Shown here one piece after another: positions 1-7,847 of a DNA stretch of 64,000 nt. The position numbers and the translations under genes were made by a program. Source of the DNA: JAWVFM01 sp963841455 (GTDB taxonomy: Bacteria > Actinomycetota > Thermoleophilia > Solirubrobacterales > 70-9). The notes beneath the pieces were generated by a model. That model was not told the origin of the DNA and did no database searches. It was given only the letters and a program-made list of their open reading frames with translations. Every line of letters begins with the position of its first letter. The stretch's first letter is position 1. The DNA is taken from contig CAWJCU010000002.1 of the NCBI GenBank assembly GCA_963841455.1, positions 372,001 through 436,000 on the forward strand, given 5' to 3'.

Positions 1-204
1 AGCGGGGATTCGACATCCGGTGTCTGGCGGACGGCCAGCGTGGCTGCCGCCTCGTGCCTGGACGCGAACATCGCCGCGACCGCGGCGATCGTGCGGGGCG
101 AGGCGGCTCCGGCATGGCTCCGCGAGCTTGGGCTCCCGTCCCGCCTGGTCAAGCCCGGGGGCGAAACGGTCGCCGTCTCGGGCTGGCCGCGGGAGGCGGG
201 ATGA
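1..204 (+). CDS. FAD:protein FMN transferase (ApbE family), C-terminal end only
   Basis: The gene begins before the window; 67 codons remain, ending at TGA 202-204. The visible tail reads TSGVWRTASVAAAS then LDANIAATAAIVRG and ends near SGWPREAG, the pattern of the C-terminal domain of ApbE proteins (a conserved Thr/Ala-rich stretch followed by a helix of repeated small residues). ApbE enzymes attach FMN from FAD covalently to Thr or Ser of FMN-binding-domain proteins. Its stop overlaps the ATG of the next gene (ATGA), so the two are probably co-transcribed in one redox module. An FMN-binding-domain substrate would be expected upstream, outside the window. Family assignment rests on a short fragment. 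Confidence 0.7.
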   Translation, partial: SGDSTSGVWRTASVAAASCLDANIAATAAIVRGEAAPAWLRELGLPSRLVKPGGETVAVSGWPREAG

Positions 205-1316
205 GCCTGCCCCTCGCTGCCGGGCCAAGCGCCTACTGGTACGCCACCCGCGGCGCGGGCGTCGTCGCCCTTCTCCTGCTCACCGCGAGCGTGGTCATGG
301 GCGTCGTCGACTTCAGCCGCTGGCAGTCCGAGCGCTGGCCCCGGTTCGTCGTCGACGGCGTGCACCGCGCCGTCTCGCTGCTCGCCGTCGTTTTCGTCGC
401 CATCCACGTCGTAACCACCGTCGCCGATGGATTCACGTCGATCGGCCTCCTTGAAGCGATCGTCCCGTTCGCCTCCACCTACCGCCCCCTCTGGCTGGGA
501 CTCGGGACGATCGCCTTCGACCTCTTGCTGGCCCTGAGCATCACCAGCATCCTGCGCCGCCACGTGGGCCAGCGCACCTGGCGCGCGGTCCACTGGACCG
601 CGTACGCGTGCTGGCCGCTGGCGCTCGTCCACGGGCTCGGCACGGGCACCGATACGCCCCTTGGCTGGATGCTCCTCATCGCCCTGGGCTGCACGATCGC
701 GGTGCTCGCCGCGACGGGCTGGCGCGTCGCAAACGCCTGGCCCGCCGACCCGAGCCGGCGGACGCTGGCGGGGGCGCTGGGGGCGACCGCGGTACTCGCG
801 CTCGTGCTCTGGACGGCAGCCGGCCCGCTGGGCTCCAACTGGGCGAGCCGCTCCGGCACCCCCGCCGCATTGCTTGCGAGTGTCAAACCGACGGCGGCCG
901 GCAACGCCACCCGCGGAGCGCAGGCCGTGGCAGCGCCCCAGTTCCACATTCCCTTCTCGGCTCGCCTCGCGGGCACCGTTCGCCAGCGAGGATCCGCCGC
1001 CGCCGGTGCTGCGGTCATCGACATCCGCACCTCGCTTCGAGGCAAGACGCGCGGCAGCCTGGAGATCCAGATCGAGGGGCAGCCGCTGAGCGACGGAGGA
1101 GTCAGTATGACCGCAAGCCGGGTGGCGATGGGCCCACCAGGGGAGCCGTCGCTCTATCGCGGTCGCCTGACGGCGCTCCGCGGCTCGCGCCTGCTCGGGC
1201 GTGTCTCGGATGGAAGCGCCGCCGCCAGCCTTGATGTCAACCTCGCGATCGACCAGGCGACCCGCACGGTCGCCGGAAGCGCCACGGCGAAGCCTCTTGG
1301 GGGGGTGTCGAGCTGA
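201..1316 (+). CDS. Ferric-reductase-like transmembrane protein
   Basis: A 371-residue membrane protein. The first ~210 residues hold about six hydrophobic segments; His55 and His69 lie on one helix and His131 and His144 on another, the paired arrangement used by ferric-reductase-like membrane domains to hold two haems. After a last helix (about residues 188-206) comes a soluble C-terminal part of ~165 residues that I do not recognise. The ATG at 201 overlaps the apbE-like stop and the TGA shares one base with the next start, so it sits inside a tight operon. Likely role: moving electrons across the membrane between the NuoF-like/ferredoxin partners and a flavinylated acceptor. The direction of flow and the acceptor are unknown. 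Confidence 0.75.
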   Translation: MSLPLAAGPSAYWYATRGAGVVALLLLTASVVMGVVDFSRWQSERWPRFVVDGVHRAVSLLAVVFVAIHVVTTVADGFTSIGLLEAIVPFASTYRPLWLGLGTIAFDLLLALSITSILRRHVGQRTWRAVHWTAYACWPLALVHGLGTGTDTPLGWMLLIALGCTIAVLAATGWRVANAWPADPSRRTLAGALGATAVLALVLWTAAGPLGSNWASRSGTPAALLASVKPTAAGNATRGAQAVAAPQFHIPFSARLAGTVRQRGSAAAGAAVIDIRTSLRGKTRGSLEIQIEGQPLSDGGVSMTASRVAMGPPGEPSLYRGRLTALRGSRLLGRVSDGSAAASLDVNLAIDQATRTVAGSATAKPLGGVSS

Positions 1317-2587
1317 TGACCGCCGCACCGGCTCTCCCGCGCCTCCTCGCCGGCGTCCGGCGCGGCGGCGCGCTTGGCGTCGACGAGCACCTCGCCCTCC
1401 ACGGGCCGATGCCCGCTCTCGGCCGGCGTCACGGCGGCGAGCTCGTGAACGCCGTCGAGCGAAGCGGGCTGCGCGGCCGCGGGGGAGCCGGGTTCCCCGC
1501 CGGAACGAAGATGCGCGCCGTCGCCTCGCGTCGCGGGCGCCGCGTCGTCGTCGTCAACGGCGGCGAGGGTGAACCGGCGAGCAAGAAGGACGAGCTCCTC
1601 CTGACCTCTGCGCCGCACCTGGTCCTCGACGGCGCGGTGGCGGCTGCTCTCGCCGTCGGAGCCGGCGAGGCGATCGTTTGCGTGAAGCGGACGGCGCTCG
1701 GTGCAATCGGCTCGGTCGAGGCGGCTCTCGCTGGGCGCGAGGACCCAGTGGAGGTGACGGTCGTCGAGATGCCCGCCGCCTACGTGGCCACCGAGGAGAG
1801 CGCGCTCATCAACTACCTGAACACCGGCCGGGCCCTGCCCACCTTCGTGCCGCCGAGGCCGTTCGAGCGCGGTGTCGACGGCCGGCCCACCCTGATCCAG
1901 AATGTGGAGACCCTTGCGAACGTGGCGCTCATCGCCCGCCACGGGGCCGACTGGTTCCGAAGCGTCGGGACCTCCGACGACCCGGGCTCGAGCCTCGTGA
2001 CGCTGTCGGGGGCGGTCGCCGCCCCTGGCGTGTACGAGGTTCCCAACGGGATCGGCGTCGGCTCGCTGATCGAGCACGCGGGCGGCTCGACAGCTCCGAT
2101 CCAGGCGTTCCTCGTCGGCGGCTACGGCGGCTCCTGGGTCGCCGCCGAGCGCGCCGGCGCGCTGCCGCTTACGCGGGACGCCGAACGGGCTCCGGGCGCG
2201 GCGCTCGGGGCCGGCGTGCTCGTCGCCCTTCCAGCCGATGCCTGCGGCATCGAGGAGACGGCGCGCGTCGCCGCCTACCTCGCCGATGCCTCGGCGCGTC
2301 AGTGCGGGCCGTGCGAGCATGGCCTGCCGGCGATCGCAGATGTCCTCGCCGAAATCGCCGCGGGCATGGCCGAACCCGGCGCCCACGGATGGGTCGAGCG
2401 CTGGAGCGAGGACGTCATCGGGCGCGGCGCATGCGGCCACCCCGATGGCGCCGTCCGCTTCGTCTCTAGTGCCCTGTTCGCGTTTCGCGACGAGCTCGCC
2501 CGTCACGAAGCCGGCGAGGGCTGCACGGCGGACGCGCAGGGGCGCGCAATTCTTCCCATCCCGGAGCCGGTCGGAGCCGCCGCGTGA
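1316..2587 (+). CDS. NuoF-like NADH-binding flavoprotein with SLBB and Fe-S domains
   Basis: 423 residues resembling the 51-kDa subunit of complex I. Residues 53-62 read GRGGAGFPAG, the nucleotide/FMN-binding loop of NuoF, followed by an NGGEGEP motif in place of the usual NADESEP. A central SLBB-like segment follows, then the Fe-S region with Cys330, Cys333 and a distant Cys373. NuoF holds its N3 cluster with four Cys in an S-C-G-x-C-x-x-C pattern; here the first Cys position is Ala (SARQCGPC), leaving three. Probably accepts electrons from NAD(P)H and passes them to the adjacent three-Cys ferredoxin and haem membrane protein. No other complex I subunits are nearby, so it is not a Nuo operon member. 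Confidence 0.8.
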   Translation: MTAAPALPRLLAGVRRGGALGVDEHLALHGPMPALGRRHGGELVNAVERSGLRGRGGAGFPAGTKMRAVASRRGRRVVVVNGGEGEPASKKDELLLTSAPHLVLDGAVAAALAVGAGEAIVCVKRTALGAIGSVEAALAGREDPVEVTVVEMPAAYVATEESALINYLNTGRALPTFVPPRPFERGVDGRPTLIQNVETLANVALIARHGADWFRSVGTSDDPGSSLVTLSGAVAAPGVYEVPNGIGVGSLIEHAGGSTAPIQAFLVGGYGGSWVAAERAGALPLTRDAERAPGAALGAGVLVALPADACGIEETARVAAYLADASARQCGPCEHGLPAIADVLAEIAAGMAEPGAHGWVERWSEDVIGRGACGHPDGAVRFVSSALFAFRDELARHEAGEGCTADAQGRAILPIPEPVGAAA

Positions 2588-2817
2588 AGACGCTTCGCGT
2601 GAACCCGATCGCCTGCGAGGCGCACGGCCTCTGCGCCGAGCTGCTTCCCGAGCTCATCACCCTCGATGACTGGGGGTACCCGATCGTCGACGGCCGCCCC
2701 GTGCCACCTGAGCTTCTCGACCACGCCCGCCGCGCGGCGGACGCCTGTCCGACCCTCGCCCTCCTTCTCGAGCGCTCAACCGGCATCAAGCAAAGGGGGG
2801 TATCGTCGTCGCGGTGA
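2584..2817 (+). CDS. Small ferredoxin, probably [3Fe-4S]
   Basis: 77 residues starting at GTG 2584, which overlaps the stop of the NuoF-like gene (GTGA). Cys11 and Cys17 (C-x5-C) plus Cys55 followed by Pro match the three-cysteine pattern of [3Fe-4S] ferredoxins of the type that serve actinobacterial P450s and oxidoreductases. The middle Cys of a [4Fe-4S] set is missing (His14 region). The operon position makes it the likely electron shuttle between the NuoF-like flavoprotein and the haem membrane protein. The last ~10 residues (after ERSTG) are low-complexity and may be non-functional tail. Confidence 0.8.
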   Translation: MKTLRVNPIACEAHGLCAELLPELITLDDWGYPIVDGRPVPPELLDHARRAADACPTLALLLERSTGIKQRGVSSSR

Positions 2818-3095
2818 GCGGAGCCGGAGGCAAGATCACGGCAGAGGAGGCACGGAGGATCGGCGAGGAGATCGGCATCGATTGGAGCTCTTCGCCTTTC
2901 GACGTGGAGCAGCTTCGCGCTGGCATGGACGTCGAGCTCGAGCACGGACTCCACGATCCCGCGACGAACGTCACTGACGACGACCCGACGGTCACGGCGA
3001 AGATCGCGCTGGCGCACCTGAACGAGTTTCCTGACTACTACACCCGTCTCGAGCGCATGGAGGAGGAGGCCAAGCGCGATCACGGCCTCGCCTGA
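2814..3095 (+). CDS. DUF5661 family protein
   Basis: 93 acidic residues from GTG 2814, overlapping the ferredoxin stop by four bases. The sequence EEARRIGEEIGIDW, then GMDVELEHG, DPATNVTDDDP and LAHLNEFPDYYTRLE is characteristic of the DUF5661 family, small soluble proteins of unknown function that occur widely in bacteria and some viruses. No metal or catalytic motif is evident. The overlap indicates co-translation with the redox module, but the family is not usually tied to that function, so operon membership may be incidental. Confidence 0.75.
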   Translation: MSGAGGKITAEEARRIGEEIGIDWSSSPFDVEQLRAGMDVELEHGLHDPATNVTDDDPTVTAKIALAHLNEFPDYYTRLERMEEEAKRDHGLA

Positions 3096-3103
3096 GGAGC
3101 GGC

Positions 3104-4336
3104 TCAGAGGACGGACACGACCCCGAGCGCCAGCACGCAGGCGGTGATCGCCAGGGCCGCGGCGGCGGCGGCCACAGCCGCTAACCGTCCACTCATGTGC
3201 TCGCCCATGACCTCCGGGTCGCGCGAGAGCCGGTACATGAAGAAGAGCAGCGGCACCAGGAGGACGGCGTTGAGCACCTGTGTCAGGAACAGGATCGGCA
3301 CGAGCGAGATGCCGGGGATGAGGACGACGGCGACCGCGATCACCACCACCGCCGCGTAGGTGCCGTAGAACAACCGCGCCTCGCCGATCGGGTCGTCGAG
3401 CTCCGACTCGGATCCGAACGCCTCCGCGACCGAGTAGGCGGTCGATAACGGCAGGATCGAGGCGGCCAGGAGGGCCGCGCCGAGCAGTCCGGCGCCGAAG
3501 AGGGTCGAGGCAAGGTCACCCGCAAGCGGTCGGAGCGCCCGGGTCGCGTCGGAGGCGTCGTTGATCGACTGCCCGTGCACGTGGAGCGTCGCGGCACAGG
3601 CGACGACCACGAAGACCCCGATGATCCCCGTCAACGACGCCCCAGTGATGACGTCGATGCGCTCGTAGCGGATGTCCTCGGGGCGGATCCGCTTGTCGAC
3701 GACGTACGACTGCATGAACGCGAGGCCCCAGGGCGCGAGGGTCGTGCCGACGATCGCCGTCGCCGTGAGGACAGCTTGGCGCGTCGATGGGAGGCCGGGG
3801 ACGAACAGGCCGTGCGCCGCGGCTCCCCAGTCGGGGTGAGCGAGGATCCCAGACACGATGTAGGTGGCGAAGACGGCCCCGAGGGCGAGGAGCACCCGCT
3901 CGACCCGGTGGAAGCTGCCACGGAGGACGAGGGCAGAGACCCCAATCGCCGCCACCGGCACGCTGATGTACTTGCTGACCCCGATCAGGTCGAGCGATGC
4001 GGCAACCCCGGCGAACTCGGCGCAGGTCGTGCCGACGTTCGCCACCACGAGGGCGACGAGCGCGACCCCCGCGAGGCGGACACCGAAGCGCTCGCGGACG
4101 AGGCCCGCGAGGCCCTGGCCCGTTGCGATCCCCATCCGCGCCGCCAGCTCGTGAAAGACGATCAGCGCGGCCGTTGCCAGCAGCAGCACCCACAGCAGGC
4201 GGTAGCCGTAGTCGGCGCCCGCGATCGAGTAGGTCGTGATCCCGGCCGGGTCGTCGTCGGAGAGGCCCGCCAGCAGACCGGGGCCGACCACCGCCGCGAG
4301 GACGGCGAGGCCCGCGGCTCGCCTACCGCGGCGCAC
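3104..4336 (-). CDS. Nramp-superfamily divalent metal transporter, NRMT-like (possibly Mg2+)
   Basis: 410 residues from GTG 4336, with about 11 membrane segments. The TM1 motif of Nramp (DPGN) reads DPAG at residues 29-32, and the TM6 motif (normally A-x-x-M-P-H) reads A-P-W at 201-203. Both the Asn and the Met that ligate transition metals are therefore absent. From family knowledge, loss of these residues marks NRAMP-related Mg2+ transporters (NRMT) rather than Mn/Fe MntH. The start overlaps the preceding PRC/MgtE-N-like gene by 14 bases, so the two are translated together. I chose the GTG because the open frame upstream is only a shadow of that gene. Substrate is inferred, not shown. Confidence 0.8.
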   Translation of the reverse strand: MRRGRRAAGLAVLAAVVGPGLLAGLSDDDPAGITTYSIAGADYGYRLLWVLLLATAALIVFHELAARMGIATGQGLAGLVRERFGVRLAGVALVALVVANVGTTCAEFAGVAASLDLIGVSKYISVPVAAIGVSALVLRGSFHRVERVLLALGAVFATYIVSGILAHPDWGAAAHGLFVPGLPSTRQAVLTATAIVGTTLAPWGLAFMQSYVVDKRIRPEDIRYERIDVITGASLTGIIGVFVVVACAATLHVHGQSINDASDATRALRPLAGDLASTLFGAGLLGAALLAASILPLSTAYSVAEAFGSESELDDPIGEARLFYGTYAAVVVIAVAVVLIPGISLVPILFLTQVLNAVLLVPLLFFMYRLSRDPEVMGEHMSGRLAAVAAAAAALAITACVLALGVVSVL

Positions 4337-4988
4337 TGCCGCGCGCCCGCAGCACCGAGCCGAAGCGCCGCCCCCGGTGGCGACGCCAGGCGTGCGGCCT
4401 GTGGGGCAAGCCGAAGTGGCGGCGAAGCTCGTGCGCGCGAGCCGCCGGCAGCGTCGCCGCAATCGCCTCGAGCTGTGGCTTGGTGAGGCGGCGGATGCCC
4501 GCCGCACCGCTCGACAGCGCGAGGACGTGGCCCGGCGCCGACGCCAGATGGAGCTCGCGCCAATCGAGGATCTCGTCGGGCACCCGACCCGCGAACCGGC
4601 CGAGGGCCAGGCGCCGCAGGACGGGACGCGTTCCCACCTCGACGCCCACGAGCGCGAGGCCCTCCCCCTCCTCGGCAACGAGGACGTCTCCGACCCGGAC
4701 GAGGCGCTTGTCGTCGAGATCCACGACCTGCGCGTCGAGCACGTGGCGACGGAGCAACAGCAGCTCGCCGGCTGGAGCCGCAGCCCCCACGACCACCAGC
4801 CTTCCGTCGGTCACGCGAGCTGGGCCGCAACCGACGAGCCCGATCTTTCCGCGCCCGGCGCGGACCCTGGCTGCGACGATCGGCGGGTGCTCGGCGTCGA
4901 CGGCGACCGCGAGGTCATCCAGTGCTCCGAGCTTGGTCCCCGACGGATCGAGCACCGGGCCGCCCAGGAGGGCCGTCAAGCGGAGCAT
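4323..4988 (-). CDS. PRC-barrel / MgtE-N-like protein coupled to the transporter
   Basis: 221 residues from ATG 4988. The N-terminal part (RLTALLGGPVLDPSGTKLG, then DLAV) and a second unit (VLDAQVVDLDDKRLVRVGDV) are two PRC-barrel-like repeats. A helical tail (LTKPQLEAIAATLPAARA, HELRRHFG) resembles the start of an MgtE N-terminal domain but stops short of CBS or channel parts. Such PRC/MgtE-N proteins are commonly encoded next to Nramp-like transporters in Actinobacteria and may sense or gate metal. It is the first gene of a two-gene minus-strand operon, divergent from the flavoprotein at 5097. A signal peptide is not evident, so it is probably cytosolic. Confidence 0.6.
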   Translation of the reverse strand: MLRLTALLGGPVLDPSGTKLGALDDLAVAVDAEHPPIVAARVRAGRGKIGLVGCGPARVTDGRLVVVGAAAPAGELLLLRRHVLDAQVVDLDDKRLVRVGDVLVAEEGEGLALVGVEVGTRPVLRRLALGRFAGRVPDEILDWRELHLASAPGHVLALSSGAAGIRRLTKPQLEAIAATLPAARAHELRRHFGLPHRPHAWRRHRGRRFGSVLRARGSAPR

Positions 4989-5023
4989 GCGCGGCAGCCT
5001 AGGCTTCGCACAGGCGTGCGGCC

Positions 5024-5040
5024 CTGCGGGTTTCCCGCAG
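5024..5040. promoter_or_regulatory. Inverted repeat between divergent genes (possible operator)
   Basis: CTGCGGG-TTT-CCCGCAG is a perfect 7-bp inverted repeat in the 108-bp gap between the divergent PRC/Nramp operon and the flavoprotein gene. In a divergent gap it cannot be a terminator, so an operator or a 5'-leader hairpin is more likely. No regulator is adjacent. Confidence 0.35.
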
Positions 5041-5096
5041 TCAGGACCGGGCCATCCGCCCATGAGGGGGCGACGGGGTCCGCGTATGGTCGTGGC

Positions 5097-6473
5097 GTGG
5101 GTGATTCGAGATCCGATCCCCCCCGAGTGCTGATCGCCGGTGGCGGTGTCGCCGCGCTCGAGGCGCTGCTGACGCTGCGGGAGCTTGCCGACGATCGGGT
5201 GGCCGTGACGCTCATGGCGCCTGACGATGTCTTTCGCTACCGCCAGCTCTCGGTCGCCATGCCGTTCGGCCTCGCCGATCCCACGAGCTTTTCCCTCGAC
5301 GAGATCGCCCGCGAGAACGGCGCCCTGCACCGGCGCGCGACCCTTGCCGAGGTCGACGACGAGCGGCATGTCGCAACGACGACCGCCGGCACGGAGGTCC
5401 CCTACGACGCCCTCCTGGTGGCGACGGGAGTCCGCCCCGAAGAGGCCGTTCCCGGCGCGCTCACGTTCAGCGGCTTCGAGCAGGTCGCCAGTCTGCGAGA
5501 CCTCATCGGCGAGGTCGAGGGCGATCCTCCGAGGCGCGTCGTGTTCGCGGTCCCGGATGGGGCCCTGTGGTCGCTGGCGCTATACGAGCTGGCCCTGCTG
5601 ACCGCCAGCGACGCGGCGCGGCGCGAGCTCGGCGACGTCGGCGTCACGCTCGTCACCCCGGAGCCGAGGCCTCTTGCCCTGTTCGGAAAGGCGGCCAGTG
5701 ATGCGGTTGGCCACCTCCTCGAGCAGGCGGGCGTCGACTTCGTATCCAACCGGGCACCCGTCTCCTTCGAGCACGGCTCGCTCGAGCTCAGCAAGGGCCC
5801 CGGCGTCTACTGCGACCTCGTCGTCTCTCTTCCGACGCCCGTGGTGCCCGAGATCCCCGGACTGCCGCAGCGCGCTCCGCAGGGCCTGATCCCTGTGGAC
5901 CGTTATCAGGGCGTCGACGGGCTCGAGCGCGTCTGGGCCGCCGGGGACGCCACCTGGTTCCCGATCAAGCAGGGCGGCCTCGCAGCCCAGCAAGCCGATG
6001 TCGCCGCCACCGCGATTGCCGAGCTGGCGGGGGCTCCGGTGCAACCCGAGCAATTCCATCCGGTTCTCCGCGGGGCGATCCTCACCGGGCAGGGCCCGCG
6101 CTACCTGCGCGCCGACCAGCTGGTGGAGAGCTCGGCCGCCACCCGCAGAGTCCTGTGGTGGCCTCCGGGCAAGGTCGCCGGCCTTCGTCTGGCGCCCTAC
6201 CTGGCGCGCAAGGCCGGCGGCCATACGGGAATCCCCGACCACCTGACGGACCTCGACGCGCCGCCGGCGGAAGACATCAGCCAGCCGCGCCCGGACCACG
6301 AGGACGTTGTGGCGATGGCGCTCGACTCCGCCGACATCCACGCGGCTGAGAGGGACTTCGGCCGAGCGTTGGACTGGCTCAAGGTGGCCGAGGACCTGGA
6401 GCTCTACCTGCCCCCCGGCTACGAGCACAAGCGAACGTCGTGGACCGAGCTTGCCCGCCGCGGCGCGGCTTGA
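5097..6473 (+). CDS. FAD-dependent pyridine nucleotide-disulfide oxidoreductase, SQR/NDH-2-like
   Basis: 458 residues from GTG 5097 (a start inside the first strand is also possible; no clear Shine-Dalgarno). The N-terminal VLIAGGGVAALEALL is the FAD Rossmann loop, and VWAAGDATWFPIKQGG near residue 280 is the second FAD motif (GD) with the C-terminal quinone-side signature of sulfide:quinone reductase-like enzymes. The catalytic Cys pair of true SQR is not obvious in the mid-domain, so the substrate could be sulfide, NADH or another donor. A weak paralogue lies directly downstream. The C-terminal ~60 residues (HEDVVAMALDSADIHAAERD...) are an extra helical extension shared by such actinobacterial proteins. 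Confidence 0.75.
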   Translation: MGDSRSDPPRVLIAGGGVAALEALLTLRELADDRVAVTLMAPDDVFRYRQLSVAMPFGLADPTSFSLDEIARENGALHRRATLAEVDDERHVATTTAGTEVPYDALLVATGVRPEEAVPGALTFSGFEQVASLRDLIGEVEGDPPRRVVFAVPDGALWSLALYELALLTASDAARRELGDVGVTLVTPEPRPLALFGKAASDAVGHLLEQAGVDFVSNRAPVSFEHGSLELSKGPGVYCDLVVSLPTPVVPEIPGLPQRAPQGLIPVDRYQGVDGLERVWAAGDATWFPIKQGGLAAQQADVAATAIAELAGAPVQPEQFHPVLRGAILTGQGPRYLRADQLVESSAATRRVLWWPPGKVAGLRLAPYLARKAGGHTGIPDHLTDLDAPPAEDISQPRPDHEDVVAMALDSADIHAAERDFGRALDWLKVAEDLELYLPPGYEHKRTSWTELARRGAA

Positions 6474-6523
6474 ACTAGATTGCGAGGCGCCTCATCGTGA
6501 GCGCCGAATAGCCTAAGCCCCAG

Positions 6524-7783
6524 GTGCTTGTCGCCGGCGGCGGGATCGCCGGGATGGAGGCGCTGCTCGCGCTCGCCGACCTGGCGGGTGAACGGGCCGA
6601 CCTGGTGCTTGCCGCGCCCGAGCCCGACTTTCGCTACCGCCCGATGGCGGTGGACGAGCCGTTCTCGTTCACACCCTACGAGCGCCGAGAGCTCGCGCCC
6701 GCCGTCGACGAGCTCGGCGCGCAGGTTCATCCAGGCGGGCCTGAGCGGGGTCAGGCCCGACGAGCGCGTGGCCGAGCTGACGACGGATCGGAGCTTGGAT
6801 ACGCCGCGCTCCTCGTATGCGTCGGCGCCCATCCGCAAGCCCGCTTTCCCGAGCATGCGATCACGTTCACCGTGCCGGGGCCTGAGCTCGACATCGGCGA
6901 CCTGCTCGCTCGCGCTCGCGAGGCCCCTCCGCACCGACTCGCGTTCGTGCTGCCGAGCGGGCGTCGCGTGGCCGCTTCCGCTCTACGAGCTCGCGCTTCT
7001 GACGGCGAGGCGAGTCGCCGAGGGCTCCGAGCAGATCGAGATCGTCGTCGTCACGCCCGAGGAGGCGCCGCTCGCGATCTTCGGAGTGGCGGCGAGTGAG
7101 GCGCTTGGCGGCGATGCTCTGCGCGCGCGGATCGTGGTACGCACTGCGGGGTCCACGCCCGCGACGACCGACGACGGGACGCTCGAGCTGCTGCCCGGGC
7201 GGCGAGCGGCTCGAGGCCTCGGCCGCCGTCGCCTTGCCGGTGCTCGAGGGGCCGAGGATCCGCGGGCTTCCTAGCGACGAGGGCGGGCTTCATACCGATC
7301 GACGACCACGCGCGCGTCACAGGGCGTCGAGGAGTCTACGCGGCCGGCGACGGCGCGAACTTCCCGATCAAGCAGGGCGGAATCGGGACCCAGCAGGCCG
7401 ATGCGGCCGCGGCGGCGATAGCCGCGGCGACTCGGTGCCGACGTCGAGGCGGAGCCGTTCCGCCCGGTGCTTCGAGGGAAGCTGCTCGTTGGCGAGGAGA
7501 CGATGAGCATGCGCGCCGAGGTCGCGGGCGGCGGCGGCGAGGGCGTCGTTTCGCCCGACCACCTCTGGTGGCCGCCGTTCAAGGTCAGCGGCCGCTATCT
7601 CAGCCCATGGCTCGCCGGCACCGAGGGGCACGCACGAGCCGGAGCCGCCCGCGCGCTCGATCGACGTCGAGGTTTCCCTGCCGCACGAGTGGCACGCGAG
7701 CCGATGGCGCTCGACCCGCATCGCGGCATCGACCCTGAGCCGCGCCTGGTAGGGGCGGAGTCGCCTCTACCTGCAATCCGGTA
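6524..7783 (+). pseudogene. Second SQR-like FAD oxidoreductase, broken by about eight single-base indels
   Basis: The three forward frames together spell a paralogue of the upstream flavoprotein: VLVAGGGIAGMEALLALADL at the start (GTG 6524), PLYELALLTA in the middle, GVYAAGDGANFPIKQGG near 7330, and DHLWWPPFKVSGRYLSPWLAG near 7560. Reading them as one protein needs shifts near 6720, 6785, 6965, 7200, 7288, 7425 and 7635 and perhaps one more at the end. Most are a single extra base; at least one (~6785) is a missing base. Motifs remain intact and no substitution-type stop interrupts the joined frame, which argues against old decay. A GTG at 6497 lies in the same frame but is cut by TAG 6509-6511. 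The exact 3' end is uncertain. Confidence 0.65.
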
Positions 7784-7847
7784 GCCCGCATCGGCTATTT
7801 GGCCGTGAGAGGGCGAAGTTCTCCCGTGTTCCTGCCGATAGGACGAA

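Noticed and set aside
1154..2506. Long minus-strand open frame opposite the NuoF-like gene
   Set aside because: Arg/Gly/Ala-rich shadow of the real gene, no family motif and no upstream signals.
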